Positions 8,445-16,939 of a DNA stretch of 64,000 bases are shown in pieces. Source of the stretch: Dysosmobacter acutus (lineage in GTDB: Bacteria; Bacillota; Clostridia; Oscillospirales; Oscillospiraceae); contig NZ_JAHLQN010000001.1 in NCBI RefSeq assembly GCF_018919205.1, positions 248,001-312,000 on the forward strand, read 5' to 3'. The stretch's first letter is position 1, and every line of letters starts with the position of its first letter. The position numbers and the translations under genes are program-made. The notes under the pieces are model-generated. The model saw nothing but the letters and a program-made list of their open reading frames with translations. It was not told the DNA's origin and ran no database searches.

Positions 8445-8480
8445 GCAAGGCCCCGCCCGCTTTTGCGGGCGGGGCCTTGC
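8445..8480. terminator. GC-rich 16-bp hairpin between stalk gene and parC
   Basis: Two 16-base arms pair perfectly around a TTTT loop. It stands just after the stop of the minus-strand gene ending at 8504. There is no U-tract on either side, so it may stabilise mRNA ends or act as a weak terminator rather than a classical one. Confidence 0.5.
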
Positions 8481-8503
8481 GGAATCATTCCGTGAACAAT
8501 GCC

Positions 8504-10348
8504 TTACAGGATGGTCTCCTCCGCGGGCAGGGGCTCCTCGTCGTAGCCATAGGAGTTGATGACATTGGCATCGGCAGGCAGCTTGCCGGGGGTCTGCTGG
8601 GTCTCGCTGGTGGACGCCGTGTAGCGAATCTCCAGGTCCATGGTGTTTTTGAGCTTCATCACCAGATTCATGTTGACGCCGGTGGAAGACACCTTGCCGT
8701 CGGCGGTGACCAGCATCACAGGGATGAAATAGCCCGCATCCTGGCTCTGCATCTCCACCTTGAAGGTGGCCGCTCCGTCCCGGGCAATGCGCAGGTCCGC
8801 GCTGAGCTTGTTAAACTCATTGTAGTAGTCTGCGTCCTCGCCATAGGTCTCCTTTAGGTAGGCCTGATAGTCCTCCATACCGTAGTGGAGCACATCGTAG
8901 CCGCCCTCGCCCTGGAAGCAGCCGTCGCCCAACAGCACGGCGGCCTCGTCGGCATACTCCTGAATCTCCTGATAGAGGTGCACCGCATTGTAGTAAACAC
9001 CGCCTTCATCAGCGCCGCTGAGCCCGGTGGCGGAGGTGTAGATCAGGCTGCCCACACTGGAGGCACCCTCGTTCAAATTCAGCCCCATGGCGGGGATGGC
9101 GACCCAGTCGTCCTCCGCGAACTCCGTCTCCGGCAGATAAGCAAGCAGGGGCAGGTTCAGGTACATCATACCCTCTTTGCCATCGTAGATCAGCTTGAAC
9201 TTCACATTGGCAAGCGCCGACTTCAGGCCGCTGAGCTGGGCGGAGGTCATTCCCGCGAAGAGCTGGTCAAACTCCTCCAACTTGCCCAAGGCGGCCAGGT
9301 CCAGCCGACCGGTGACGCTGGCGGCGTCAGCGCTCTGAACCAACTCCAACGAGGCATCCATGTTGTAGGTCTTGTTGCCGTTGATGGAATCCAGCAGCGT
9401 CAGGTCCGCACCAAGGGAGGCAGCGGTCCTGTAATTTTTGGAGGGGTCCCGGGCCAGGGATTTTAGCAGCCGGTTGAGCACGGTAAAGCTGCTGTCCACC
9501 TCATCCACCAGAGCCTGGCGGTTCAGCAGCACGGCTGTTTCAAAAAGGGAATCGTAAAACACATCGCAGCCCAGGGTCTGGGCGAAAAAGCGGACGGGGA
9601 TGTAAGTGCGGCCGTTTTTAAAGTAGCATTTGGCATCCATCTGCACGTTAAGCTCCTGGCCGCCCGCGCGGACGATGACCACATCGCTGCCGGCCTTGAA
9701 ATAAAGCGCCGCGTCGCCCTCCACCGTCTTGCCGCCGGCGGTGACAGACGCATCCTTGAGCCGGCAGACCGCCATGCCGTCCTCATAGGAGACGGTTCCG
9801 CCCATGGCCTCCAGCACCTGGCGGCAGGGCACCATGGTCCGGCCGTCCTTCAGCTCCGGCTGAGCGTCGAACTTCAAATAGCTGCCGTCCAGCATCACGC
9901 CCAACTGGCCGGGCACACCGCCCAGGGCCTTCTTGCTCTCGGCCACCTCTTTTGCCGTCTCATCGGCCCACCACATCTCCCAGAGGTAGTCGTCCAGCAG
10001 GTATTCGTTGAGCTCCTCCTCGCTCTCAAAGCCCATTTCCAGCATGTAGTCCTCTTTGCTCTGGTAATAGTCTCCGGCCCAGTACTCCTCGGCCCAGTAC
10101 TTGTCCGGGTCAAAGGCCTGGATCTCGGCGTCATGGGCCTTTTTCCAGTTGGCATAGTCCACCTCATAGGAGATGTCCTCATAATAGGCCTCCAGGTCAC
10201 CGTCGTAGTAGTACTCCACGCACTCCTCCAGGGAGTCGAAGCCCCACTCCTGCCACTGGGGCGGGTCCGTGTCCTCATAGCCGTAAGCAGGCAGCGTCAG
10301 TGAAAGCGTCAGAAGCAGGCAGAGCAATGCGGAAATAATCCTTTTCAT
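8504..10348 (-). CDS. Secreted stalk-domain (copper amine oxidase N-like) protein
   Basis: About 614 aa. A signal peptide (MKRIISALLCLLLTLSLTLPAYG) is followed by a Tyr/Glu/Asp-rich, very acidic segment to about residue 145. Then comes a copper-amine-oxidase-N1 type domain, about 150-275, recognisable from VMLDGSYLKFDAQPELKDGRTMVPCR and KNGRTYIPVRFFAQTLGCDVFYD. These domains are wall- or surface-associated stalk modules in Clostridia and not enzymes. The remaining ~340 residues are unassigned. It sits between the two topoisomerase subunit genes on the same strand, with GAGAGGA before the ATG. An extracellular role is inferred from the signal peptide. Confidence 0.82.
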   Translation of the reverse strand: MKRIISALLCLLLTLSLTLPAYGYEDTDPPQWQEWGFDSLEECVEYYYDGDLEAYYEDISYEVDYANWKKAHDAEIQAFDPDKYWAEEYWAGDYYQSKEDYMLEMGFESEEELNEYLLDDYLWEMWWADETAKEVAESKKALGGVPGQLGVMLDGSYLKFDAQPELKDGRTMVPCRQVLEAMGGTVSYEDGMAVCRLKDASVTAGGKTVEGDAALYFKAGSDVVIVRAGGQELNVQMDAKCYFKNGRTYIPVRFFAQTLGCDVFYDSLFETAVLLNRQALVDEVDSSFTVLNRLLKSLARDPSKNYRTAASLGADLTLLDSINGNKTYNMDASLELVQSADAASVTGRLDLAALGKLEEFDQLFAGMTSAQLSGLKSALANVKFKLIYDGKEGMMYLNLPLLAYLPETEFAEDDWVAIPAMGLNLNEGASSVGSLIYTSATGLSGADEGGVYYNAVHLYQEIQEYADEAAVLLGDGCFQGEGGYDVLHYGMEDYQAYLKETYGEDADYYNEFNKLSADLRIARDGAATFKVEMQSQDAGYFIPVMLVTADGKVSSTGVNMNLVMKLKNTMDLEIRYTASTSETQQTPGKLPADANVINSYGYDEEPLPAEETIL

Positions 10349-10452
10349 ATTCAGTTCCTCTCTTTCAGGCCGGTTCGGCCAATATTCCCTGTGGATGAAC
10401 CAGCGCCGGTTCTCCCTCCGGCCGCCGGGACAGGACTTTGTGGAACGCAGCC

Positions 10453-12435
10453 CTACGAAATATCCGCCATTTCCAGATACTTGTATCCGTTTTCGGCAAT
10501 GTGATCCTTTCTGCCCGGCAGGTTTTCCCCCAACAGCAGGTCAAACACCCGGGCCGTCTCCTCCACATCCTCCGGCATCACCCGGATCAGCCGTCTGGTT
10601 TCCGGATTCATGGTGGTCAGCCACATCATGTCCGGGTCGTTCTCACCCAGTCCCTTGGACCGGTCCACCTTCACCTTTTTGCCCTCCAGCTCCTTGAGAA
10701 TGCTGACCTTCTCCTGATCGGAGTAGGCAAACCAGGTCTTGTCGCCGCAGCTGATCTCAAAAAGGGGCGTCTCCGCAATGTAGACATAGCCCTCCCGGAT
10801 CAGTGTGGGCGTCAGGCGGTAGAGCATGGTCAGGATCAGCGTCCGGATCTGAAAGCCGTCCACATCGCCGTCCGTACAGATGATGACCTTGTTCCACCGG
10901 AGGTTTCCAAGGTCAAAGGAGGCCATGTCCTTGACGTGCTTATTCTGTACCTCCACCCCGCAGCCAAGGACCTTCACCAGGTCCGTGATGATCTCGCTCT
11001 TGAAGATTTTGCCGTAGTCCGCCTTCAGGCAGTTGAGGATCTTGCCCCGGACCGGCATGATCCCCTGGTAATCCGCGTCCCGGCTGAGCTTGACGCTGCC
11101 CAGGGCGGAGTCGCCCTCCACGATGTAGATCTCCCGCTTGTCCACGTCCCGGGAACGGCAGTCCACAAACTTCTGCACCCGGTTGGCAATGTCGATGCTT
11201 CCGGAGAGCTTCTTCTTGATGTTCAGCCGGGCCTTCTCCGCGCTCTCCCGGCTGCGCTTGTTGATGAGCACCTGTTCGGCGATCTTTTCCGCGTCAAAGC
11301 GGTTTTCAATGAAGTAAATCTCCAGATTGCTGCGCAGGAAGTCGGTCATGGCCTCCTGGACAAACTTGTTGGTGATGGCCTTTTTTGTCTGGTTTTCATA
11401 GGACGTGGCGGTGGAAAAGTTGGAGGACACCATCACCAAACAGTCCTCCACGTCGGCCCAGGTGACCTTGGATTCGCTCTTCTGGTACTTCCCGTTTTGC
11501 TTCAGATAGGCGTCAATGGCGCTGACAAAGGCGGACTTGGCCGCCTTCTCCGGGCTGCCGCCGTGCTCCAGCCAAGAGGAATTGTGGTAGTGCTCGATGA
11601 TGTGCACCTTGTTGGAAAAGCAGCAGGCCACGCTGAGCTTCACCTTGTACTCCGGCTTGTCAGGCCGGTCGGAGCCCCGGCGCTCGGCCTGCCAGAAGAC
11701 CGGCGCGGTGAGGCCGTCCTCCCCGGCCAGCTCCGCCACGTAGTCGCTGATGCCGTTTTCATAGAGAAACTCCGCGGTCTCAAACTTCCCCGGCCCCACC
11801 TCGTTTCGAAACCGGAAGGTGATGCCGGCGTTCACCACCGCCTGGCGCTTTAAGACGTCGGTGAAGAACTCCGCCGGGATGTCGATGTCCGTGAACACGT
11901 CCAGGTCCGGCAGCCACCGGTGGCGCGTGCCGGTCTTTTTCCGGCTCAACGGCGTCCTGGACAGCTCCCCCACAATCTGGCCCCGTTCAAAGTGCAGGGC
12001 GTACTCAAACCCATCCCGCCAGACGGTGACGTCCATATAGCGGGAGGCGTACTGGGTGGCGCAGGCGCCCAGCCCGTTTAGGCCCAGGGAGTACTCATAG
12101 TTGTCCCCCTCATTGTTATTGTATTTTCCGCCGGCGTACAGCTCACAGTACACCAGCTCCCAGTTGTACCGGTTCTCCTTGGGGTTCCAGTCCACCGGGC
12201 AGCCCCGGCCGCAGTCCTCCACCTCCACGGAATGGTCGCCGTACCGGGTGACGGTGATGACCCTGCCGTGGCCCTCCCGGGCCTCGTCGATGGAGTTGGA
12301 CAGGATTTCAAATACGGCGTGTTCACACCCCTCCAGCCCGTCGGAGCCAAAGATGACGCCGGGGCGTTTTCTGACCCGGTCCGCTCCCTTCAGCGAGGAA
12401 ATGCTCTCATTGCCGTAGCTTTTTGCTTTGCCCAT
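10453..12435 (-). CDS. parE: DNA topoisomerase IV/gyrase subunit B-like protein
   Basis: About 660 aa ATPase subunit of a type IIA topoisomerase. The GHKL ATPase has the N-box EILSNSIDEA (about 43-52), an unusual glycine motif SLGLNGLGA (about 117-125) and a QTK-loop version YENQTKK. The TOPRIM domain has VEGDSALG (E440) and TDGDVDG (522-527) where most family members have DADVDG. The start MGKAKSYG is chosen because GGAGGAT lies just upstream; six codons upstream is another ATG without a ribosome binding site. It pairs with the ParC-like subunit downstream. The divergent motifs mark it as a paralogue of housekeeping GyrB. Confidence 0.9.
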   Translation of the reverse strand: MGKAKSYGNESISSLKGADRVRKRPGVIFGSDGLEGCEHAVFEILSNSIDEAREGHGRVITVTRYGDHSVEVEDCGRGCPVDWNPKENRYNWELVYCELYAGGKYNNNEGDNYEYSLGLNGLGACATQYASRYMDVTVWRDGFEYALHFERGQIVGELSRTPLSRKKTGTRHRWLPDLDVFTDIDIPAEFFTDVLKRQAVVNAGITFRFRNEVGPGKFETAEFLYENGISDYVAELAGEDGLTAPVFWQAERRGSDRPDKPEYKVKLSVACCFSNKVHIIEHYHNSSWLEHGGSPEKAAKSAFVSAIDAYLKQNGKYQKSESKVTWADVEDCLVMVSSNFSTATSYENQTKKAITNKFVQEAMTDFLRSNLEIYFIENRFDAEKIAEQVLINKRSRESAEKARLNIKKKLSGSIDIANRVQKFVDCRSRDVDKREIYIVEGDSALGSVKLSRDADYQGIMPVRGKILNCLKADYGKIFKSEIITDLVKVLGCGVEVQNKHVKDMASFDLGNLRWNKVIICTDGDVDGFQIRTLILTMLYRLTPTLIREGYVYIAETPLFEISCGDKTWFAYSDQEKVSILKELEGKKVKVDRSKGLGENDPDMMWLTTMNPETRRLIRVMPEDVEETARVFDLLLGENLPGRKDHIAENGYKYLEMADIS

Positions 12436-12494
12436 ATATCCTCCAGAATCCATGGCGCGTGCGCTTTTGCGCCACTTCCTATTTGATCTATTTT

Positions 12495-12523
12495 ATCATA
12501 ACGTATTTTTTCCCCTCTGGCAA
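12495..12523 (-). promoter_or_regulatory. Promoter of the parE-like gene
   Basis: On the minus strand TTGCCA, a 17-nt spacer and TATGAT, about 60 nt upstream of the chosen parE start. It matches the sigma-A consensus well. Confidence 0.6.
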
Positions 12524-12883
12524 GGGTTCCCTTTGGGCCTTTCCTTTCGATTTTTCATTTTTGGTGCCGAATGGGCGGGAAGAAACAGGTGACATAAACA
12601 ATCTGTAATTTCTTGTAACACTTTGTAAACAGGAGTTATGCACATTTTCCACACGGTTTTCCACACCATTATGTAAACTTCTCTTTCGGCAAAAAAATAC
12701 CGCTTTTCCTTTTCTTCCTCCACGGCCTCCCGCCGGCTTCTGTATCGTTTGTTTCCGCCCGTGCTGCGCCGCGTTCTCGTCCGCTTATAAAGTCCATAAG
12801 CAATTCCTTTAAACTGCTCCCATTTTCTACAAATCCATGCGAATCGCACAAAAAAGACGGGGAAAGATAGGTATTTAGTCAGC

Positions 12884-12913
12884 TTGACAGGAAAAGAGCG
12901 GAAATAGTATGAT
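12884..12913 (+). promoter_or_regulatory. Promoter of the GntR regulator gene
   Basis: A perfect TTGACA is followed after 18 nt by TATGAT, 51 nt before the GntR start. It may drive the whole purine cassette. Confidence 0.65.
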
Positions 12914-12964
12914 AAAAACATAAGCGCAGAAGAGGTCGAACCTTAATACGTCTGGGGGATTGTC

Positions 12965-13717
12965 ATGCTGCAGCCGGTGATCAAAAAGGCTCTGAGCGAC
13001 AACGCAAAGGAGAGCCTGCGGCAGAGCATTTTTGATATGGATTTGAGCGGGGGCGGCAAGCTGCCTCCGGAGCAGGACCTGGCCAGGCGGCTGAACGTCA
13101 GCCGCGGCACCATCCGCACCGCCCTCCAGGACCTGGAGCAGGAGGGGCTTGTGTTGCGGATCCACGGGAAGGGCACATTCATCAACCCCGAGGCCCTGCG
13201 GATCCGGGCCAACATCGGGGGAATGACGGAATTCAGTTCCGTCATCCAGCAAAACGGGTACGATCCCGGGATGAAGCTCCTCTCCGTCCGGCAGGAGGCC
13301 GCCTCGGAGTCCATTGTCAAGCACCTGCACCTTTCGGTGGGCGCCCTGCTGATCCGGGTGGAAAAACTCTACTTCGCGGACAAACTTCCTGTCATTTTGA
13401 GCATTGCCTGGGTTCCCGCCTCTCTTTTTCCCCAACTGCCAAGTGAAGAGGACTGGGCCAGCCACAACAACTTCGGCCTGCTCTACCTTCAGGCGGAAAA
13501 GGTCATCACCCACGATATCGTGGACATCTCCTCTGTTTCAAGGGAGGAGATGGAATCACAGCTGTGCCACAAAAGTGCCATGGCCTGCCGCAGCATGCTC
13601 TGCCTGGAGGCCTGCGCCTTTGACCAGGACAACATCCCAGCCATCTTTGGGAAGGCCTTCTATGACACAAGCCGCATCCGCTTTCAGCTTTTCCGCAGCC
13701 AGGAAGCCAATCTGTAA
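12965..13717 (+). CDS. GntR family (HutC/UTRA) transcriptional regulator
   Basis: About 250 aa. The N-terminal winged helix-turn-helix (about 10-75) shows the GntR pattern KLPPEQDLARRLNVSRGTIRTALQDLEQEGLVLRIHGKGTFI. From about residue 85 to the end is a UTRA effector-binding domain, with LIRVEKLYFADKLPVILSIAWVP and GKAFYDTSRIRFQLFRS. GGGGGA precedes the ATG. It stands 105 nt upstream of the purine transporter operon in the same direction, so it probably regulates that operon in response to a purine or related ligand. That role is inferred from context; no ligand can be read from sequence. Confidence 0.92.
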   Translation: MLQPVIKKALSDNAKESLRQSIFDMDLSGGGKLPPEQDLARRLNVSRGTIRTALQDLEQEGLVLRIHGKGTFINPEALRIRANIGGMTEFSSVIQQNGYDPGMKLLSVRQEAASESIVKHLHLSVGALLIRVEKLYFADKLPVILSIAWVPASLFPQLPSEEDWASHNNFGLLYLQAEKVITHDIVDISSVSREEMESQLCHKSAMACRSMLCLEACAFDQDNIPAIFGKAFYDTSRIRFQLFRSQEANL

Positions 13718-13754
13718 GCATCTCACCGCAGGTGGGGACTGCTTTTTATTTGTT

Positions 13755-13781
13755 TATAAGGTTTGACCTTTGTACCTTATA
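13755..13781. promoter_or_regulatory. Inverted repeat TATAAGGT-N11-ACCTTATA, candidate operator
   Basis: Perfect 8-base arms between the GntR gene and the BMP lipoprotein gene, about 40 nt before the ATG. It is a candidate GntR operator or part of a local promoter; the left arm contains a TATAAG that could serve as a -10. Inferred from symmetry and context. Confidence 0.4.
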
Positions 13782-13822
13782 GCTCTCTGAACAATCCGGA
13801 AAATTGAAAGGAAGTAGGGAAC

Positions 13823-14854
13823 ATGAAAACACTGAAAAAACTCTGGTGCGCACTTCTTGCAATGACCATGCTGCTGGCTTTGTCAGCCTGCGGCGGCAGC
13901 GGCGGCTCCTCCTCCGCTCCCGGCGCGGACGGCTCCGGCAGCGGCGCCGCATCCTCCTCCGGCGAAGAGGCCCACAAGGTGGCCATGATCCTGCCCGGCG
14001 CCATCACCGACATGAGCTGGAACTACACCTCCTATGACGGTCTGATGAAGATCGAGGAAGCAGGCGCGGAGGTGTCCTATCAGGAGAAGGTGGACACCGC
14101 CCAGGTGGAGGACAGCATCCGCACCTACGCCAGCTCCGGCTACGATCTCATCTACATCGGCAGCAACATCTTTGAAGAGCAGACCCTGGCCGTGGCCCCC
14201 GATTTCCCCGACACCACATTCATCATCATCAGCGGCAGCACCATTGAGGGCAACGTCTACAGCTTCCAGATGTCCGACGCGGAGAAGGGCTTCCTGATGG
14301 GCGTTGTGGCGGGCCTGACCACTGAGAGCAACTCCGTGGGTCTGGTTTCCAGCGTGAAGATCACCCCGCTGCTCAACGCCGAGGCTGGCTACAAGTACGG
14401 CGTGTCCTATGTGAATCCCGACGCCCAGGTCAATTCCGTCATCACCGGCAATTCCTCCGACACCGCCGCCGCCAAGGAGACGGCCAAGGCGATGATTGAC
14501 GCCGGCGCGGACATCATCGCCGCCAACGCCAATGCCGCCAGCTCCGGCCCCATTGAGGCCGCCGAGGAAAACGGCGTATGCTGCGTGGCTCCCGGACCGG
14601 GCTATGAGAGCATCGCCCCCTCCACGCTGCTGACCTCCGTCATCATGGACAACGGCGTGCCGGTTTACAACATGTATGAAAAGTATCTGGCCGGCGAACT
14701 GCCCACCGAACTCTATGAGTACACCGCCAAGGACGGCGTGGTCTACATGGGCGAGTGGCAGGCCAACGACAAGGCCACCGACGAGGTCCAGTCCCAGGTG
14801 CAGTCCATTTATGAGGACTTGGCCGCGGGCAAGATCGACGTGCCCAAAGCCTGA
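13823..14854 (+). CDS. BMP-family nucleoside/purine ABC transporter lipoprotein
   Basis: About 343 aa substrate-binding lipoprotein of the basic membrane protein (PnrA/BmpA) family. The signal peptide ends in the lipobox LSAC (Cys23), followed by a Gly/Ser/Ala linker. The mature domain opens with HKVAMILPGAITDMSWNYTSYDGL and continues with the periplasmic-binding-fold pattern YDLIYIGSNIFEEQTLAVAPDFPDTTFIIISG. It delivers a nucleoside or purine to the two permeases and ATPase that follow. AAAGGAAG precedes the ATG. A hairpin 26 nt after the stop may lower expression of the membrane components relative to this protein, a usual arrangement for ABC systems. Confidence 0.92.
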   Translation: MKTLKKLWCALLAMTMLLALSACGGSGGSSSAPGADGSGSGAASSSGEEAHKVAMILPGAITDMSWNYTSYDGLMKIEEAGAEVSYQEKVDTAQVEDSIRTYASSGYDLIYIGSNIFEEQTLAVAPDFPDTTFIIISGSTIEGNVYSFQMSDAEKGFLMGVVAGLTTESNSVGLVSSVKITPLLNAEAGYKYGVSYVNPDAQVNSVITGNSSDTAAAKETAKAMIDAGADIIAANANAASSGPIEAAEENGVCCVAPGPGYESIAPSTLLTSVIMDNGVPVYNMYEKYLAGELPTELYEYTAKDGVVYMGEWQANDKATDEVQSQVQSIYEDLAAGKIDVPKA

Positions 14855-14880
14855 CAACAAAGCGCAGTTTTTTCAGCCCA

Positions 14881-14912
14881 TGCGGCAGTGCAATCCCGCA
14901 CTGCCGCATTTG
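14881..14912 (+). terminator. Hairpin between binding protein and permease genes (attenuator)
   Basis: An 11-bp stem, TGCGGCAGTGC with GCACTGCCGCA, has a 6-nt loop and is followed by a T-containing stretch. It separates the abundant binding protein from the membrane subunits and so likely allows partial read-through. Confidence 0.6.
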
Positions 14913-14944
14913 GGTATTTTATCCTGTTATGGGAGGCTGGTCGT

Positions 14945-16018
14945 TTGAACGGAATTTTTGGCAGAGCCAGCGGTTTTTTCACCGCCCTGTGGTCCATCCT
15001 TCTGGCATGCTGCATCACCGGCGCGGTGATGTACGCCATGGGTTATGATCCGCTGGACGCGTATTACCAGTTGATTTTCGGCTCTCTTGGCGGCGTATCG
15101 GCCCTCAGTGAAAGCATTGTAAAGACGGTGCCACTGATCTTCACCGGACTGAGCTTTGCCGTGGCGCTGCGCTCCGGTATGGTGAACCTGGGCGCCACCG
15201 GGCAGCTGTACTTAGGCGCGCTGTGCGCCACAGTGGTGGGCGTCTATGTGCCGGGCCTTCCCGCCCCGCTCCATCTCCTGCTGGCGTTGGCCGCGGGGTT
15301 TGCCGGCGGCGCGGCGGGCGGCGCGGTGGTGGGTTTTTTGAAAAACCGCTTTCAGGCCAATGAGCTCATCACCACCATCATGCTCAACGAAATCGCCATG
15401 GAGCTGGTCAACTGTCTGGTGGACGGGCCTATGAAGGACCTGGACGCCATCACCCAGTTTCCCCAGTCCAAGGCCATTTTGGGCAGCGCCGTGCTGCCCA
15501 AGCTCCTCACAGGCACCCGCCTCCACATCGGCATCTTCCTTGCCCTGCTGGCGCTGGTGTTCTACGGCTTCTTCCTGAAGAAGACCAAGTGGGGCTATGA
15601 GCTGCGGGTGGTGGGCGCCAATGCGTCCGCCGCCCGGACCGCGGGCATGGATGTGCGCCGGACCCAGCTTCTGGCCATGGTCCTGGCGGGCGGATTTGCC
15701 GGCCTTGCCGGGGGCATTGAGCTCTTGGCCATCCAGAAGCGGCTGATGCAGTCCTTTGCCGGGAATCTGGGCTTTGACGGCATCGCCGTGGCCCTGTTGG
15801 GCGGCAACCAACCCCTGGGCATCCTGCTCTCCGCCTTTTTATTCGGCATGATGAGCAACGGCTCCAACAAGATGCAGATGCTCTCCAACGTCCCCAGCGC
15901 GGTGATCTATCTGATGCAGGGGCTCATCGTCCTCTTTGTGGTGGGCCGCAAGCTCTATACCAGGAAGGTCTGGGCGGGACTTTTCCGCAGAAAAGGTGCA
16001 AAGGAGGTGCGTTCATGA
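14945..16018 (+). CDS. ABC transporter permease (nucleoside BMP type), subunit 1
   Basis: About 357 aa integral membrane permease of the BPD_transp_2 family, with 8-10 hydrophobic segments. The motif region around LRSGMVNLGATGQLYLGAL and VVGANASAARTAGMDVRRTQLLAMVLAGGFAGLAGG is typical of nucleoside/guanosine transporters such as NupP. A TTG start (LNGIFGRASG) is chosen because GGGAGG lies 8 nt upstream; the frame could extend to an ATG at 14888, but that lies inside the hairpin and lacks a ribosome binding site. It overlaps the next permease by ATGA, indicating translational coupling. Confidence 0.9.
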   Translation: MNGIFGRASGFFTALWSILLACCITGAVMYAMGYDPLDAYYQLIFGSLGGVSALSESIVKTVPLIFTGLSFAVALRSGMVNLGATGQLYLGALCATVVGVYVPGLPAPLHLLLALAAGFAGGAAGGAVVGFLKNRFQANELITTIMLNEIAMELVNCLVDGPMKDLDAITQFPQSKAILGSAVLPKLLTGTRLHIGIFLALLALVFYGFFLKKTKWGYELRVVGANASAARTAGMDVRRTQLLAMVLAGGFAGLAGGIELLAIQKRLMQSFAGNLGFDGIAVALLGGNQPLGILLSAFLFGMMSNGSNKMQMLSNVPSAVIYLMQGLIVLFVVGRKLYTRKVWAGLFRRKGAKEVRS

Positions 16019-16926
16019 ACTCGCTTGGCGTCTTTTTGGGCTCCGTGGTCATGATGGCCGCCACCTATCTGCTGGCGGGAATGGGAGCCGTATTCGGCGA
16101 ACGCGCCGGCATCGTCAACATCGGGATCGAGGGGCTTATGCTCACCGGAGCGCTGCTGGCGGTGGTAGGCTCCTACGCCGGCGGCTCGGTCTGGATCGGA
16201 CTGCTGCTTGCAATCTCAGGCGCGGTGCTGCTGTCCGCCGTGTTTGCCTTTTTCACCGTAGGGCTCCAGGCCAATCAGACCGTCACCGGCGTGGCGCTCA
16301 ACATCCTGGCCTCCGGTCTGACGGTGCTGGTGTTTCGCACCGTATTTGGCCTCAACGGCATGATCCCCAGAATCGATACCTTTGAACCGGTGGCCATCCC
16401 GCTTTTGAGCAGTCTCCCGGTGGTGGGCACGCTTTTCCGCCAGCCTGTCCCTGTCTATCTGGCCTTTGCCCTGGTGCCCGTGTGCTCCTTTGTGATGCAC
16501 CGGACCAACCTGGGCCTCATTGTCCGCAGCGTGGGCAACAACCCCCGGGCCTGCGACACCGTGGGGCTCCCGGTGCACCGGGTGCAGGTGGGAACTATTT
16601 TGTTCACCGGACTGATGTCCGGCATGGCCGGGGCGTTTCTCTCCACCGGCCAGCTGAGCTTTTTCACCGAGGGTATGGTGGCCGGGCGGGGCTACATGGT
16701 TTTGGCGGCGGTGGTCTTCGGCAACTACTCTCCTCTGGGTGTGATGGGAGCCGCGCTGCTCTTCGGCGCCAGCGAGGCGCTTCAGTACCGCCTTCAGGTG
16801 GCCAGCACCGGCATCCCCACCGAGGTTTGGGCCATGCTGCCCTACGCCATCACCCTGCTGGCCATCTGCGCCTACCGCCGCAGGTCCAACCGCCCGGTGT
16901 GCAGCGGCCGGAACTATGTGCGCTGA
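16015..16926 (+). CDS. ABC transporter permease (nucleoside BMP type), subunit 2
   Basis: About 303 aa, second permease of the heterodimeric channel. It shows ERAGIVNIGIEGLMLTGALLAVVGSYAGGS, a hallmark of NupQ-like permeases, and VGNNPRACDTVGLPVHRVQVGTILFTGLMSGMAGAFLS toward the C-terminus. It starts within the stop of the first permease (4-nt overlap, GGAGG just upstream) and its stop lies 13 nt before the ATPase start, so all four transporter genes form one unit. Confidence 0.9.
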   Translation: MNSLGVFLGSVVMMAATYLLAGMGAVFGERAGIVNIGIEGLMLTGALLAVVGSYAGGSVWIGLLLAISGAVLLSAVFAFFTVGLQANQTVTGVALNILASGLTVLVFRTVFGLNGMIPRIDTFEPVAIPLLSSLPVVGTLFRQPVPVYLAFALVPVCSFVMHRTNLGLIVRSVGNNPRACDTVGLPVHRVQVGTILFTGLMSGMAGAFLSTGQLSFFTEGMVAGRGYMVLAAVVFGNYSPLGVMGAALLFGASEALQYRLQVASTGIPTEVWAMLPYAITLLAICAYRRRSNRPVCSGRNYVR

Positions 16927-16939
16927 GGAGGGAGTCCAT

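Larger units (their letters stand above)
12436..12964. other. Non-coding divergent region between parE-like gene and GntR gene
   Basis: About 530 nt. Short open frames on both strands lack ribosome binding sites and family resemblance. The region holds the parE promoter near its left end and the GntR promoter near its right end. Most of the rest is pyrimidine-rich without clear structure. Confidence 0.6.

Noticed and set aside
8445..8480. GC-rich hairpin as a full intrinsic terminator
   Set aside because: There is no U-tract on either side, so only a weak or mRNA-stabilising role is kept.
12496..12921. Minus-strand 141-residue open frame in the parE-GntR gap
   Set aside because: No ribosome binding site, basic low-complexity composition, and it covers both promoters.
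14888..14944. An ATG upstream extension of the first permease
   Set aside because: It starts inside the attenuator hairpin and lacks a ribosome binding site; the TTG at 14945 has GGGAGG well placed.
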